This document shows positions 7,127 to 13,504 of a DNA stretch of 16,567 nucleotides, piece by piece (position 1 is the first letter of the stretch; the number at the start of each line of letters is the position of its first letter). Source of the DNA: an uncultured Collinsella sp. (GTDB lineage Bacteria; Actinomycetota; Coriobacteriia; Coriobacteriales; Coriobacteriaceae); the NCBI GenBank assembly GCA_900541725.1, contig UQLB01000036.1, positions 1 through 16,567 on the forward strand, written 5' to 3'. Position numbers and translations under genes: made by a program. The notes under the pieces were generated by a model, which had not been told where the DNA came from, searched no databases, and saw only the letters and a program-made list of their open reading frames with translations.

Positions 7127-7216
7127 GCGACCGCGCCTATGGCCGCGCTCAAGAAGTGGCTGCACCACCCGCTGACCGATCAAGGCCTCTCCTCCTTCGA
7201 GGATGGCTGGAAAAGG
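7118..7216 (+). pseudogene. C-terminal remnant of a second transaldolase, fused to the EIIB relic
   Basis: In the same frame as the end of the EIIB relic the sequence reads TDIATAPMAALKKWLHHPLT and then DQGLSSFEDGWKR. The pattern ATxP...HPLTDxGLxxFxxxW is the usual C-terminus of TalC/FSA-type transaldolases. The intact transaldolase at 6078 ends differently, so this is from another gene, not a tandem copy. An internal deletion appears to have joined EIIB to this tail near 7121-7130. The frame stays open into the transketolase start, which makes a spurious longer reading of that gene from TTG 7076. Confidence 0.7.
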
Positions 7217-7245
7217 TCGTCGCGCGGGCTTAAACGAGTGAATTG

Positions 7246-7281
7246 CCCCGGCATCGCATCATCCAGCGCCGGGGTTGTTTT
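7246..7281 (+). terminator. Terminator just upstream of transketolase gene
   Basis: CCCCGGC (7246-7252) pairs with GCCGGGG (7268-7274) around a 15-base loop, followed by TTGTTTT. It ends 17 bases before the transketolase ATG. It probably terminated the relic gene; alternatively it acts as an attenuator for transketolase. No T-box or known riboswitch core was recognised upstream. Confidence 0.65.
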
Positions 7282-7297
7282 CAAGAGAGGAATTCGT

Positions 7298-8128
7298 ATG
7301 ACCAACCAGGAGCTGGCGAAGGTCGCCAATGAGGTCAGGAAGGGTGTCGTGACTGCGGTTCACGCCGCCAAGTCGGGGCATCCAGGCGGATCGCTTGGCG
7401 CCGCCGACATTATGACCTACCTCTACTTTGAGGAAATGGATGTCGATCCGGCGAATCCGAGCCGCGCTGAGCGCGATCGCTTTGTGCTCTCCAAGGGACA
7501 TTGCGCTCCGGCACTCTACGCCGTGCTCGCCGAGCGCGGGTTCTTTCCCAAAGATGAGCTCGAGACACTCCGCCATATCGGCAGCCGCCTGCAGGGCCAT
7601 CCCAATATGAATGACACGCCGGGCGTCGACATGTCTACCGGATCGCTCGGTCAGGGTATCTCCGCCGCGGTCGGAATGGCACTTGCCGCAAAGCACTGGG
7701 GTGACAATTACCGCGTCTACACGCTGTTAGGCGACGGCGAGTGCGAGGAAGGCCAGGTGTGGGAGGCGGCTATGTTCGCCGGCAACCACGACCTGGATAA
7801 CCTCGTCGCTATCGTCGATCACAATGGCCTGCAAATTGACGGTAGTATCGACGAAGTTAACTCGGCTATGCCACTTGCCGACAAGTTCCGCGCCTTTAAG
7901 TGGCATGTGATCGAGCTCGCCGACGGTAACGACATGGCGCAGATTGCCGCCGCCTTTGCCGAGGCCCGCAAAGTGAGCGCCTCGCCTGTGGCCATTATCG
8001 CCGAGACGGTGAAGGGCAAGGGCGTTTCCTTTATGGAAAACCAGGTGGGCTGGCACGGCAAGGCACCCAACGATGAACAGTTTGAGCAGGCCATGGCCGA
8101 GCTCGCAGCAGCAGGGGAGGAGCTCTAA
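7298..8128 (+). CDS. Transketolase, N-terminal (TPP pyrophosphate-binding) subunit
   Basis: This 276-residue subunit is the first half of a split transketolase, which moves two-carbon units between ketose and aldose phosphates using thiamine diphosphate and a divalent metal. Motifs are SGHPGGSLGAAD (26-37, H28), KGHCAPALYA (66-75), and the TPP motif GDGECEEG beginning at 145 and closing with N176 in DHNGL. The length matches split N subunits of many bacteria and archaea. ATG 7298 follows GAGAGGAA; the frame is open further upstream but that stretch is transaldolase relic. The stop overlaps the next start as TAATG, so the two halves are translationally coupled and form one enzyme. Confidence 0.95.
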   Translation: MTNQELAKVANEVRKGVVTAVHAAKSGHPGGSLGAADIMTYLYFEEMDVDPANPSRAERDRFVLSKGHCAPALYAVLAERGFFPKDELETLRHIGSRLQGHPNMNDTPGVDMSTGSLGQGISAAVGMALAAKHWGDNYRVYTLLGDGECEEGQVWEAAMFAGNHDLDNLVAIVDHNGLQIDGSIDEVNSAMPLADKFRAFKWHVIELADGNDMAQIAAAFAEARKVSASPVAIIAETVKGKGVSFMENQVGWHGKAPNDEQFEQAMAELAAAGEEL

Positions 8129-9066
8129 TGGCAGACGTCAAGAAAGTCGCCACGCGCGTTAGCTATGGCGAGGCACTTGTCGAGCTGGGCAATGAGCGCG
8201 ATGACTTTGTGGTTCTCGATGCCGATTTGGCCGCCGCCACCCAGACCGGTAAGTTTAAGGCTGCGCACCCTGAGCGCTTCTACGATGCCGGCATTGCCGA
8301 AAGCAACTTGATGGGACTTGCCGCCGGCATTGCGACCACGGGCCACGTTGCCTTTGCGAGCACCTTTGCCATGTTCGCCGCCGGCCGCGCGTACGAGCAA
8401 GTTCGTAATTCCATCGGCTATCCGCACCTCAATGTCAAAATCGGCGCCACGCATGCGGGCATCTCGGTCGGCGAAGACGGTGCCACGCATCAGTGCTGTG
8501 AGGACATTGCGCTCATGCGCACGATCCCGGGGATGACGGTGATCGTTCCCGCCGATGACATCGAGGCTCGTGCTTGCGTGCGCGCCGCCTATGAGTTTGA
8601 GGGTCCGGTCTACATGCGTTTCGGCCGCCTGGCAACACCGGTCATCAACGACCGCGAGGACTATGAGTTCAAGATTGGCCGCGGCGTGGTCGTGCGCGAG
8701 GGGTCCGATGTGACTATCGTCGCATGCGGCCTCATGGTCGCCGAGGCGCTTGAGGCTGCCGAGACGCTCGCTGCCGATGGTATTGACGCCGAGGTCATCA
8801 ACATGCACACGATCAAGCCACTTGATGAGCGCCTGGTGGTTGCCAGCGCCAAGAAGACCGGTCGCGTGGTCACCGCCGAGGAACATTCGATTATCGGTGG
8901 TCTTGGCGAGGCCGTGGCTTCGGTGCTCGCGGAGCAGCATCCGGTGCCGATACGACGCGTCGGCGTGCGCGATGTGTACGGCGAGTCCGGCCCTGCGGTC
9001 GATTTGCTGCACAAGTACGGTTTGGACTCCGACGGTATCGAAGCTGCGGTCAGGTCTGTGTTGTAA
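8128..9066 (+). CDS. Transketolase, C-terminal (pyrimidine-binding) subunit
   Basis: This 312-residue partner of the preceding subunit supplies the pyrimidine-binding and C-terminal domains. The catalytic glutamate E58 lies in DAGIAESNLMG (53-63), and the following family signature HAGISVGEDGATHQ is at 109-122. The last third is the transketolase C-domain, with EEHSIIGGLG and VYGESG. It starts inside the stop codon of the N subunit with GGGGAGGAG (8114-8122) as ribosome site. Both halves plus the transaldolase make the non-oxidative pentose phosphate set in this locus. No T-rich terminator is seen directly after it. Confidence 0.95.
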   Translation: MADVKKVATRVSYGEALVELGNERDDFVVLDADLAAATQTGKFKAAHPERFYDAGIAESNLMGLAAGIATTGHVAFASTFAMFAAGRAYEQVRNSIGYPHLNVKIGATHAGISVGEDGATHQCCEDIALMRTIPGMTVIVPADDIEARACVRAAYEFEGPVYMRFGRLATPVINDREDYEFKIGRGVVVREGSDVTIVACGLMVAEALEAAETLAADGIDAEVINMHTIKPLDERLVVASAKKTGRVVTAEEHSIIGGLGEAVASVLAEQHPVPIRRVGVRDVYGESGPAVDLLHKYGLDSDGIEAAVRSVL

Positions 9067-9229
9067 GGAAGACTTCCACGGGATTGGTATCCGCCAACCA
9101 AGTGACGATTGGGTATACCGCCGCCTCTCGCGAGCACCGATCCCGTTGAGATCGCGGAGCTCATCAATGGCGGACTCGAAGACTAGAACGGTCATCCCGT
9201 TCAATCAATCGATCCTTCTCCAAGGAAAA
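9067..9229. other. Intergenic stretch with possible coding remnant
   Basis: No intact gene is visible. One plus frame ends in a peptide ASTDPVEIAELINGGLED before TAG (9130-9186), which looks protein-like, and a neighbouring frame reads LVSANQVTIGYTAAS just before it. A frame change near 9128 would join them. I cannot name a family, so this is only a possible gene relic. Confidence 0.25.
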
Positions 9230-9260
9230 GGGCCGCGACGCCATAGAGGTGTCGCGGCCC
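9230..9260 (-). terminator. 13-bp GC-rich hairpin between convergent genes
   Basis: GGGCCGCGACGCC (9230-9242) pairs with GGTGTCGCGGCCC (9248-9260) with one G-T wobble and a 5-base loop. On the minus strand CTTTTCCTTGG follows, a modest T-run, so it could stop leftward transcription. On the plus strand TGCCTGCGTTTCCCC follows, a weaker signal. It may work both ways. Confidence 0.6.
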
Positions 9261-9273
9261 TGCCTGCGTTTCC

Positions 9274-9317
9274 CCAGATAAAACCTGCCAAAATGAACCT
9301 GTCCCTTATTGGCAGGT
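9274..9317 (+). repeat. REP-like element A, copy 1
   Basis: CAGATAAAACCTGCCAAAAT and following bases contain ACCTGCCAA (9283-9291) paired with TTGGCAGGT (9309-9317). The whole unit recurs inverted at 12412-12455 with about four or five differences. Two intergenic copies of one hairpin sequence in opposite orientation are typical of dispersed palindromic repeats. Confidence 0.75.
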
Positions 9318-9342
9318 CTGCGGGTCAATGCCCGCCAAACGA

Positions 9343-9409
9343 AGTTGCGGTGGAATAGTTCCTGTTTGTGCCCGATTGGCCGCAAAACAGGAACTATTCC
9401 ACCGCAACT
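9343..9409. repeat. Perfect 25-bp inverted repeat
   Basis: GTTGCGGTGGAATAGTTCCT plus GTTT (9344-9367) is the exact reverse complement of 9385-9408, and A9343/T9409 add one more pair. The 17-base loop itself has TGC/GCA. It lies 12 bases past the leftward larE stop and could end that transcript, but lacks a strong T-run. The perfect arms suggest a mobile or selected palindrome, such as a MITE/REP-type element. Confidence 0.9.
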
Positions 9410-9421
9410 CATCGGGATGCG

Positions 9422-10300
9422 CTATTGGTTCATGTTGCCGTGGATGTAGGGGGTGACCTCGGGGGAGATGTGGCCGCAGCCCAGCTCGCGCAGCGCGGAC
9501 TCGATGGCGGCGGGCAGCGGGGTCTTGCCTTCGGCATCGACGGCGGTACCGCCGAGGGCGGCAATCTTGGTGACATCTGCGGGAGCGGCTTCGATATGCA
9601 TGCAGCCGCCGACCAAGCGCGCGCGTACCTGTGCCAGATCAAGATCGTGCAGGTAATCCTCGCAGGCGCGGATCAAATCGACCTTCTCGCGCGTAAGCTC
9701 CTCGCCCGTGGGGACGCGCGTGGCAAGACAGGCTCCCGCCGGCAGGCTCCAAACGGGATAGCCCCATGCACGCAACAGCTCGCGCTCTTCGTTCTTGGTA
9801 AAGCCGACCTCCATGAGAGGGGAGCGTACGCCGAGCTCTTCTGCCGCGCGCATGCCGGGGCGGTAGTCACCGCGATCGCTTGCATTACTGCCATCGATGA
9901 CGGTGGAAAAGCCCAGCGACTTGGCGTGGTTGACGATGGCGGTAAAGCCGGCCTGCTTGCAGTGGTAGCAGCGATTGGCGTCGTTGCAGGCTACTTGGGG
10001 GAGCTGCAGCTGATCGACCGAAAGATTGAGCACGGGGAGCTTAAAATGCGGCCCCTCATTGGTTTGCCCGTCAACGGATCGCTCAAACGAGGTTTGTTCG
10101 GGCGTGCCGATGAGCGGCGTGGTGAGGTGAACGAGAAGCGTGCTGGCAGGCATAATGCGGGCGCAGACCGCGGCCAAAAAGCTGCTATCGACGCCACCGG
10201 AAAAGCCGATGGCGACGCGTCCGTATGCCAAAAGCAACTGCTCGAGCGTCGCGAGTTTGTCCTGAAGCTCCTCTGCAGGTGCAGTAGTGTCTGAAAGCAT
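9422..10300 (-). CDS. larE: LarE-type ATP-dependent sacrificial sulfur transferase
   Basis: This 292-residue cytoplasmic PP-loop enzyme has SGGVDSS at 34-40 for ATP. LarE adenylates the pyridinium nicotinate precursor and supplies sulfur for the nickel-pincer cofactor of lactate racemase and related enzymes. Family signatures include NRCYHCK (109-115), DGSNASDRGDYRPG (136-149) and PAGACLATRVP (187-197). Three cysteines, C111, C114 and C191, are present. LarE proteins with three cysteines are known to hold an iron-sulfur cluster used as sulfur carrier, unlike the single-cysteine form that sacrifices its own sulfur. The ATG at 10300 has TAAGGA about seven bases upstream. No larA, larB or larC lies in the window, so partners must be elsewhere. 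A different tRNA- or NAD-type PP-loop role is less likely. Confidence 0.88.
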   Translation of the reverse strand: MLSDTTAPAEELQDKLATLEQLLLAYGRVAIGFSGGVDSSFLAAVCARIMPASTLLVHLTTPLIGTPEQTSFERSVDGQTNEGPHFKLPVLNLSVDQLQLPQVACNDANRCYHCKQAGFTAIVNHAKSLGFSTVIDGSNASDRGDYRPGMRAAEELGVRSPLMEVGFTKNEERELLRAWGYPVWSLPAGACLATRVPTGEELTREKVDLIRACEDYLHDLDLAQVRARLVGGCMHIEAAPADVTKIAALGGTAVDAEGKTPLPAAIESALRELGCGHISPEVTPYIHGNMNQ

Positions 10301-10334
10301 GAAACGATCCTTACCATTGAGTACTCGGTTGAAA

Positions 10335-10362
10335 ACTATAATCCTACCGAGCTGCCTGTCAT
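10335..10362 (-). promoter_or_regulatory. Candidate larE promoter
   Basis: On the minus strand ATGACA (plus 10357-10362) and TATAGT (plus 10335-10340) are separated by 16 bases, putting transcription start roughly 30 bases before the larE ATG. The -10 is flanked by a CTCGGT/ACCGAG inverted repeat (10324-10329, 10346-10351) that could be an operator. Confidence 0.4.
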
Positions 10363-10397
10363 AAGACCTCTACCTATGTAACGAAAGTGCAATATGC

Positions 10398-10413
10398 TAT
10401 ATACGTTATATAC
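10398..10413 (+). promoter_or_regulatory. AT-rich repeat upstream of HAD gene
   Basis: TATATAC (10398-10404) repeats directly at 10407-10413, and ATATA-CGT-TATAT within it is palindromic. It stands out in a GC-rich region and lies about 55 bases before the HAD start. It is likely promoter or operator sequence, though no well-spaced -35/-10 pair is clear. Confidence 0.35.
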
Positions 10414-10467
10414 AAGTTTGTAAAGTGCGGTAGAGTGGCAGTAATGCAATCCGGTGAGGGGGCCGAT

Positions 10468-11118
10468 ATGATCAAGGCTGTTATTTTTGACATGGACGGA
10501 ACGCTGGTCGATACCGAGCGTTTAGGCATCAAGGCATGGAAGGCGGGCGCTGCCGAGCTGGGGATCGCGATTGATGATGCTCTGATCCATCAGTTTATCG
10601 GCCGCACGCTGCCCGATGTCATGGACATCCTTGATGAACATTACGGTAGTCGCGAAACCGCCGAGGCGATCTATGTCCGCCACAAGGAGATTCGCGACGA
10701 GATAGTCAAGACCGAACTGGAGCTTAAGGCCGGCGCCGCCGAGTGTCTAGACGAGCTGCTGGCTGCGGGCTATCACGTGGGCCTTGCGACGTCGTCGCGC
10801 CACGTTACGGCGGAGCGCAACCTTAAGATGGTCGGCCTCTTTGACAAGTTTGAAACGGTGACCTGCGGCGAGGACGTCGTGCACGGCAAGCCCAACCCTG
10901 AGATGCACCTGCTTGCCTGCGAGCGCGCGGGCTTCGCTCCCGAGGAATGTGCCGTGGTCGAGGATTCGCGCAACGGCTGCGTCTCGGGCATCACGGCCGG
11001 CTGCCATGTCTTTGCCGTTCCCGATATCGTGCCGCTGCCGCAGGACGTGGTGGATGGCTGCGAGGCCGTGCTCGATACGTTGTTCGATCTGACGGCGGCG
11101 GTCAAGGCCGTGCGCTAG
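10468..11118 (+). CDS. HAD-superfamily hydrolase, beta-phosphoglucomutase/phosphatase-like
   Basis: This 216-residue cytoplasmic HAD subfamily I enzyme begins MIKAVIFDMDGTLVDTE, giving nucleophile D8 and acid/base D10. Motif II is LATSSRH, motif III is the lysine in HGKPNPE, and motif IV is VVEDSRNG with the metal-binding acidic pair. The alpha-helical cap after motif I fits beta-phosphoglucomutase, sugar-phosphate phosphatase or phosphoglycolate phosphatase relatives. Substrate cannot be told from motifs. ATG 10468 is chosen because it gives the standard N-terminus and has GAGGGGG five bases upstream; upstream ATGs at 10444 and 10387 would add an unlikely tail. It is divergent from larE and convergent with the LacI-type gene, with its own strong terminator. 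Confidence 0.88.
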   Translation: MIKAVIFDMDGTLVDTERLGIKAWKAGAAELGIAIDDALIHQFIGRTLPDVMDILDEHYGSRETAEAIYVRHKEIRDEIVKTELELKAGAAECLDELLAAGYHVGLATSSRHVTAERNLKMVGLFDKFETVTCGEDVVHGKPNPEMHLLACERAGFAPEECAVVEDSRNGCVSGITAGCHVFAVPDIVPLPQDVVDGCEAVLDTLFDLTAAVKAVR

Positions 11119-11157
11119 ACAATTGCGGAGCTGAAACGAGCAATTGGCCGTCTTTGC

Positions 11158-11214
11158 GCTCAAGCAAAAGAGGTCCGGCAATGGTCGGGCCTCTTTTGCT
11201 TGAGCGGCGTTTTG
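11158..11214 (+). terminator. Strong terminator after HAD gene
   Basis: GCTCAAGCAAAAGAGG (11158-11173) pairs perfectly with CCTCTTTTGCTTGAGC (11190-11205); TCCG/CGGG extends it to about 20 bp. GGCGTTTTGG follows. A smaller stem, CAATTGC (11120-11126) with GCAATTG (11140-11146), precedes it. It separates the HAD gene from the leftward LacI-type gene ending at 11232 and may serve both. Confidence 0.85.
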
Positions 11215-11231
11215 GCATACTGGCCGACGTG

Positions 11232-12344
11232 CTATAGATACGCGCCGAGGTTGATGGCGGTGGCTTCGGCTTGGCTGCTCGCCTGGGTACTGGCGCGCTC
11301 CAAGAGGAACGGCCGCACGAGTTCCTGACGGTTGATGTCCTCGGCGGCTGTGACCGCAGTAACGGTTCTCGCTGCGGAACCAATACGGATGTGCTTGGTT
11401 TTTGCCGGCTCCTTGTTCTCGATTTGCTCCATGAGCAGCTGGACACCCTTGCGGCCAATCTCGTAGCCCGGGGGTGCCACCGTGGTGAGGGGGACCGACC
11501 CGCTCCATGCAAGCGGGTTGCCGTCGCAGCCGGCCACGCGAACCTGTTCGGGGACGGAGATGCCTTTGTCGGTCAACGCCGAGATAACGCCCGAGGCCAA
11601 TACATCGGTAAGGCCGATGACAAAATCGGGACGCTCGCCGGTAGAGCGCTCGGCAATCTGAGCGCCGATGCTGTAACCATCGGCAGCGGTATTCCATTCT
11701 CCGGCGTCAATGACCTCAATTTTGATATCGGGATGCAGGACGAGGGCCTTATGAATGCCAAGTACGCGCAGGGTGAGCTGCATAAATGCCGCTCTGCCCA
11801 CAACGGTGATATGGCGCGCGCCGCGGGTGATGGCGAGCTCGGCGATAATGCGCCCTTGCGCCTCGTTGTCGGCGGCCACGTAGTAACCGGGTTCGGGGCA
11901 GTGGATGTCCAGATGGACGATCGGCACGGGCATCTTGGTCATTGCGGGGTGCCAATCGGGGGACGCCATAGGCTGAACCATGACGCCGGACATCTGCGTG
12001 CCCATAAAATAGCGCAGGTAGTGGTCCTCGAGGATGTCGTCGTTATCGGCGTTGGCGATGAGCAGGTCATAGCCGTGCTTGCGGGCCTCGTTATGGGCGC
12101 CGCTGGCAATTTGGAGCGAGAAGCCATGGTCGAGACGGGGGAGGACCAGGCCAAAGGACTTGGTGGCGCCGCCCGCGAGCTGACGAGCACTTTGGTTGGG
12201 CAGGTAGCCAAGGCGATTGATGGTCTCGTTGATGAGCTTGAGGGTCTCGGGGCGCAGCTTTTCGGGGTGGTTGAGCGCGTTGGATACCGTGCCCAGCGAG
12301 ACTCCTGCCTCGCGCGCGACGTCGCTGATTTTTACCTTTGCCAT
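11232..12344 (-). CDS. LacI family transcriptional regulator
   Basis: This 370-residue DNA-binding repressor/activator opens MAKVKISDVAREAGVSLGTV, followed by SNALNHPEKL, the classical LacI helix-turn-helix. The hinge region is NQSARQLAGG. The rest (about 60-340) is a periplasmic-binding-protein-like sugar-sensing domain, with VRVAGCDGNPLAW near the end and TTVAPPGYEIG typical of the family. It is somewhat longer than the usual ~335 residues because of an alanine- and serine-rich C-terminal tail (RASTQASSQAEATAIN). ATG at 12344 is used, with AAAGGGG six bases upstream; the open frame to 12410 runs into a REP-like element. Regulated genes are not evident. The neighbouring HAD gene is convergent, so control of it would act from a distance. 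Confidence 0.9.
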   Translation of the reverse strand: MAKVKISDVAREAGVSLGTVSNALNHPEKLRPETLKLINETINRLGYLPNQSARQLAGGATKSFGLVLPRLDHGFSLQIASGAHNEARKHGYDLLIANADNDDILEDHYLRYFMGTQMSGVMVQPMASPDWHPAMTKMPVPIVHLDIHCPEPGYYVAADNEAQGRIIAELAITRGARHITVVGRAAFMQLTLRVLGIHKALVLHPDIKIEVIDAGEWNTAADGYSIGAQIAERSTGERPDFVIGLTDVLASGVISALTDKGISVPEQVRVAGCDGNPLAWSGSVPLTTVAPPGYEIGRKGVQLLMEQIENKEPAKTKHIRIGSAARTVTAVTAAEDINRQELVRPFLLERASTQASSQAEATAINLGAYL

Positions 12345-12411
12345 AGCGGCCCCTTTGATGCGTTTCAAGTACGAGTCAGATTGTAGCATCGCCCGTCCCC
12401 AGGGTGTCAAA

Positions 12412-12455
12412 ACCTACCAATTAGGGGCAGGTTTATTTTGGCAGGTTTTATCTGG
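12412..12455 (-). repeat. REP-like element A, copy 2 (inverted)
   Basis: Read on the minus strand, CAGATAAAACCTGCCAAAAT and onward matches 9274-9317 with about four or five changes. The stem ACCTACCAA (12412-12420) against TTGGCAGGT (12438-12446) has one mismatch. It lies in the LacI/ABC transporter intergenic region. Confidence 0.75.
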
Positions 12456-12473
12456 GCAAACACCGGAGTCCAG

Positions 12474-12508
12474 ACCACACAAAGGTGCCTGTCCCCCTTT
12501 GTGGTGGT
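12474..12508 (+). repeat. REP-like element B, copy 1
   Basis: ACCACACAAAGGTGCCTGTC and onward has CACAAAGG (12478-12485) paired with CCTTTGTG (12496-12503) and ends GTGGTGGT. The same unit is found at 14163-14197 in the same orientation. AGGTGCCTGTC is the conserved core. It resembles palindromes carried by RAYT-type (IS200-like) systems, from memory of such motifs. Confidence 0.7.
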
Positions 12509-12589
12509 TTTGGCGCGGCTGGGCTGCGCGTTAAACGGTGGAGTGTCTACAATGGAAGCCGCTTTGAACGTAGATTGAAAGGCTTTGGT

Positions 12590-13471
12590 ATGACTCGCGC
12601 TGTTTCTCGTCGTGATTTCCTGGGTTTGATCGCCGGTGCTGCAATGGTTGCGGCGAGCGGTTGCGCTAGCAGTGGCGCTGACAAGGGCTCTGCCGCTGGT
12701 TCTGCTGCGGTTGCGGGCGACGATATCAAGGGCGCCAAGCTCACCTTTGTGGGCGACGATGCCTTTGCGCCCTATCGCTATCTGGAGACGCAGTCGGACG
12801 GCAAGCAGAAGGTTGTCGGCCTGGACATCGCTATCGCTGACGAGATGGCCTCGCGCTTGGGCTTTTCTTACGACTTTGAGCCGCAGGACTTTGCCGCCAC
12901 GCTTGCATCGGTGCAGAGCGATGACAAGGCCTTTACCATGGCGATGAGCTCCAACGAAGAGCGCGAGCAGACCTACGACTTCACGCGCGGCTACTATCAG
13001 CCGCTTGTGGGCGTTCTCACGCTCGGCGGCGATCCCGTCAAGCGCGTTGAGGACCTCGCCGGCAAGTCTATCGCCTGCACCACCGGTACCGTGCAGAACA
13101 AGTTCATCGCCAAGGTCATGCCCGATGCTGATATTCACACGTACGACGGTGGCGACCAGTGCCTGCAAGAGGTGCTCGCCGGGCGCATCGATGCCTACCT
13201 GTGTGACGGCGCCGAGGGCCAGTCCATGCGCGATGCGAATGAGGGCCTGGTGCTGGGCCTGCTCGATCGCTCCGAGACGAGCGATCACGTGGGCGTGTAC
13301 CGCCTGATGGCCAAGAAGGGTGCCGGATTTGTCGCGACGCTTGACGAGTGCATCGGCGAGATGCTCGAGGACGGCACCATCGATGACTGCATCAAGCAGT
13401 ATGTGGGCGCCGACTTCATGTGGAACGGCGACTATTCCGCTTCCGGTACGTCGACGGTTGCCGGAAAATAG
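12590..13471 (+). CDS. Amino-acid-type ABC transporter substrate-binding lipoprotein
   Basis: This 293-residue exported protein begins MTRAVSRRDFLGLIAGAAMV. The twin-arginine SRRDFLG (6-12) and the lipobox ending at C25 (AASGC) indicate Tat export and lipid anchoring to the outer face of the membrane. The mature domain is a family 3 solute-binding protein, which usually takes polar amino acids; clear blocks are FAPYRYLE, VVGLDIAIADEMA, and AMSSNEEREQTYDFTRGYY. ATG 12590 follows GAAAGG; a longer frame from 12485 runs back into the repeat element. The permease starts 33 bases after its stop. A weak -10 TACAAT is at 12548-12553. The ligand is not predictable here. Confidence 0.9.
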   Translation: MTRAVSRRDFLGLIAGAAMVAASGCASSGADKGSAAGSAAVAGDDIKGAKLTFVGDDAFAPYRYLETQSDGKQKVVGLDIAIADEMASRLGFSYDFEPQDFAATLASVQSDDKAFTMAMSSNEEREQTYDFTRGYYQPLVGVLTLGGDPVKRVEDLAGKSIACTTGTVQNKFIAKVMPDADIHTYDGGDQCLQEVLAGRIDAYLCDGAEGQSMRDANEGLVLGLLDRSETSDHVGVYRLMAKKGAGFVATLDECIGEMLEDGTIDDCIKQYVGADFMWNGDYSASGTSTVAGK

Positions 13472-13504
13472 CGAGCCGGTGAGGCGCGCGCCAAGGGCAT
13501 GCTG

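Noticed and set aside
7062..7281. T-box riboswitch before transketolase (AGGGTGG followed by a terminator)
   Set aside because: The rest of the T-box sequence (ACCGCG) and specifier elements are absent, the AGGGTGG falls in the EIIB relic, and transketolase is not a T-box target class.
7076..7297. N-terminal extension of transketolase from TTG 7076
   Set aside because: The extra 74 codons encode EIIB and transaldolase relic plus a terminator hairpin, and ATG 7298 gives the normal family N-terminus with a ribosome site.
8125..9204. Minus-strand frame opposite transketolase C subunit
   Set aside because: Shadow of the strongly supported transketolase gene; composition reflects its codon bias.
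9230..9410. CRISPR array or attachment site in the palindrome cluster
   Set aside because: The elements are three different palindromes, not equally spaced identical repeats; no cas gene, integrase or tRNA is near.
9368..10294. Plus-strand frame of 308 codons across the LarE gene
   Set aside because: LarE on the minus strand has all family motifs; the plus frame begins inside the 25-bp inverted repeat and reads as biased antisense.
11271..12386. Plus-strand frame of 371 codons across the LacI gene
   Set aside because: The LacI helix-turn-helix on the minus strand is unambiguous; the plus frame has no family features.
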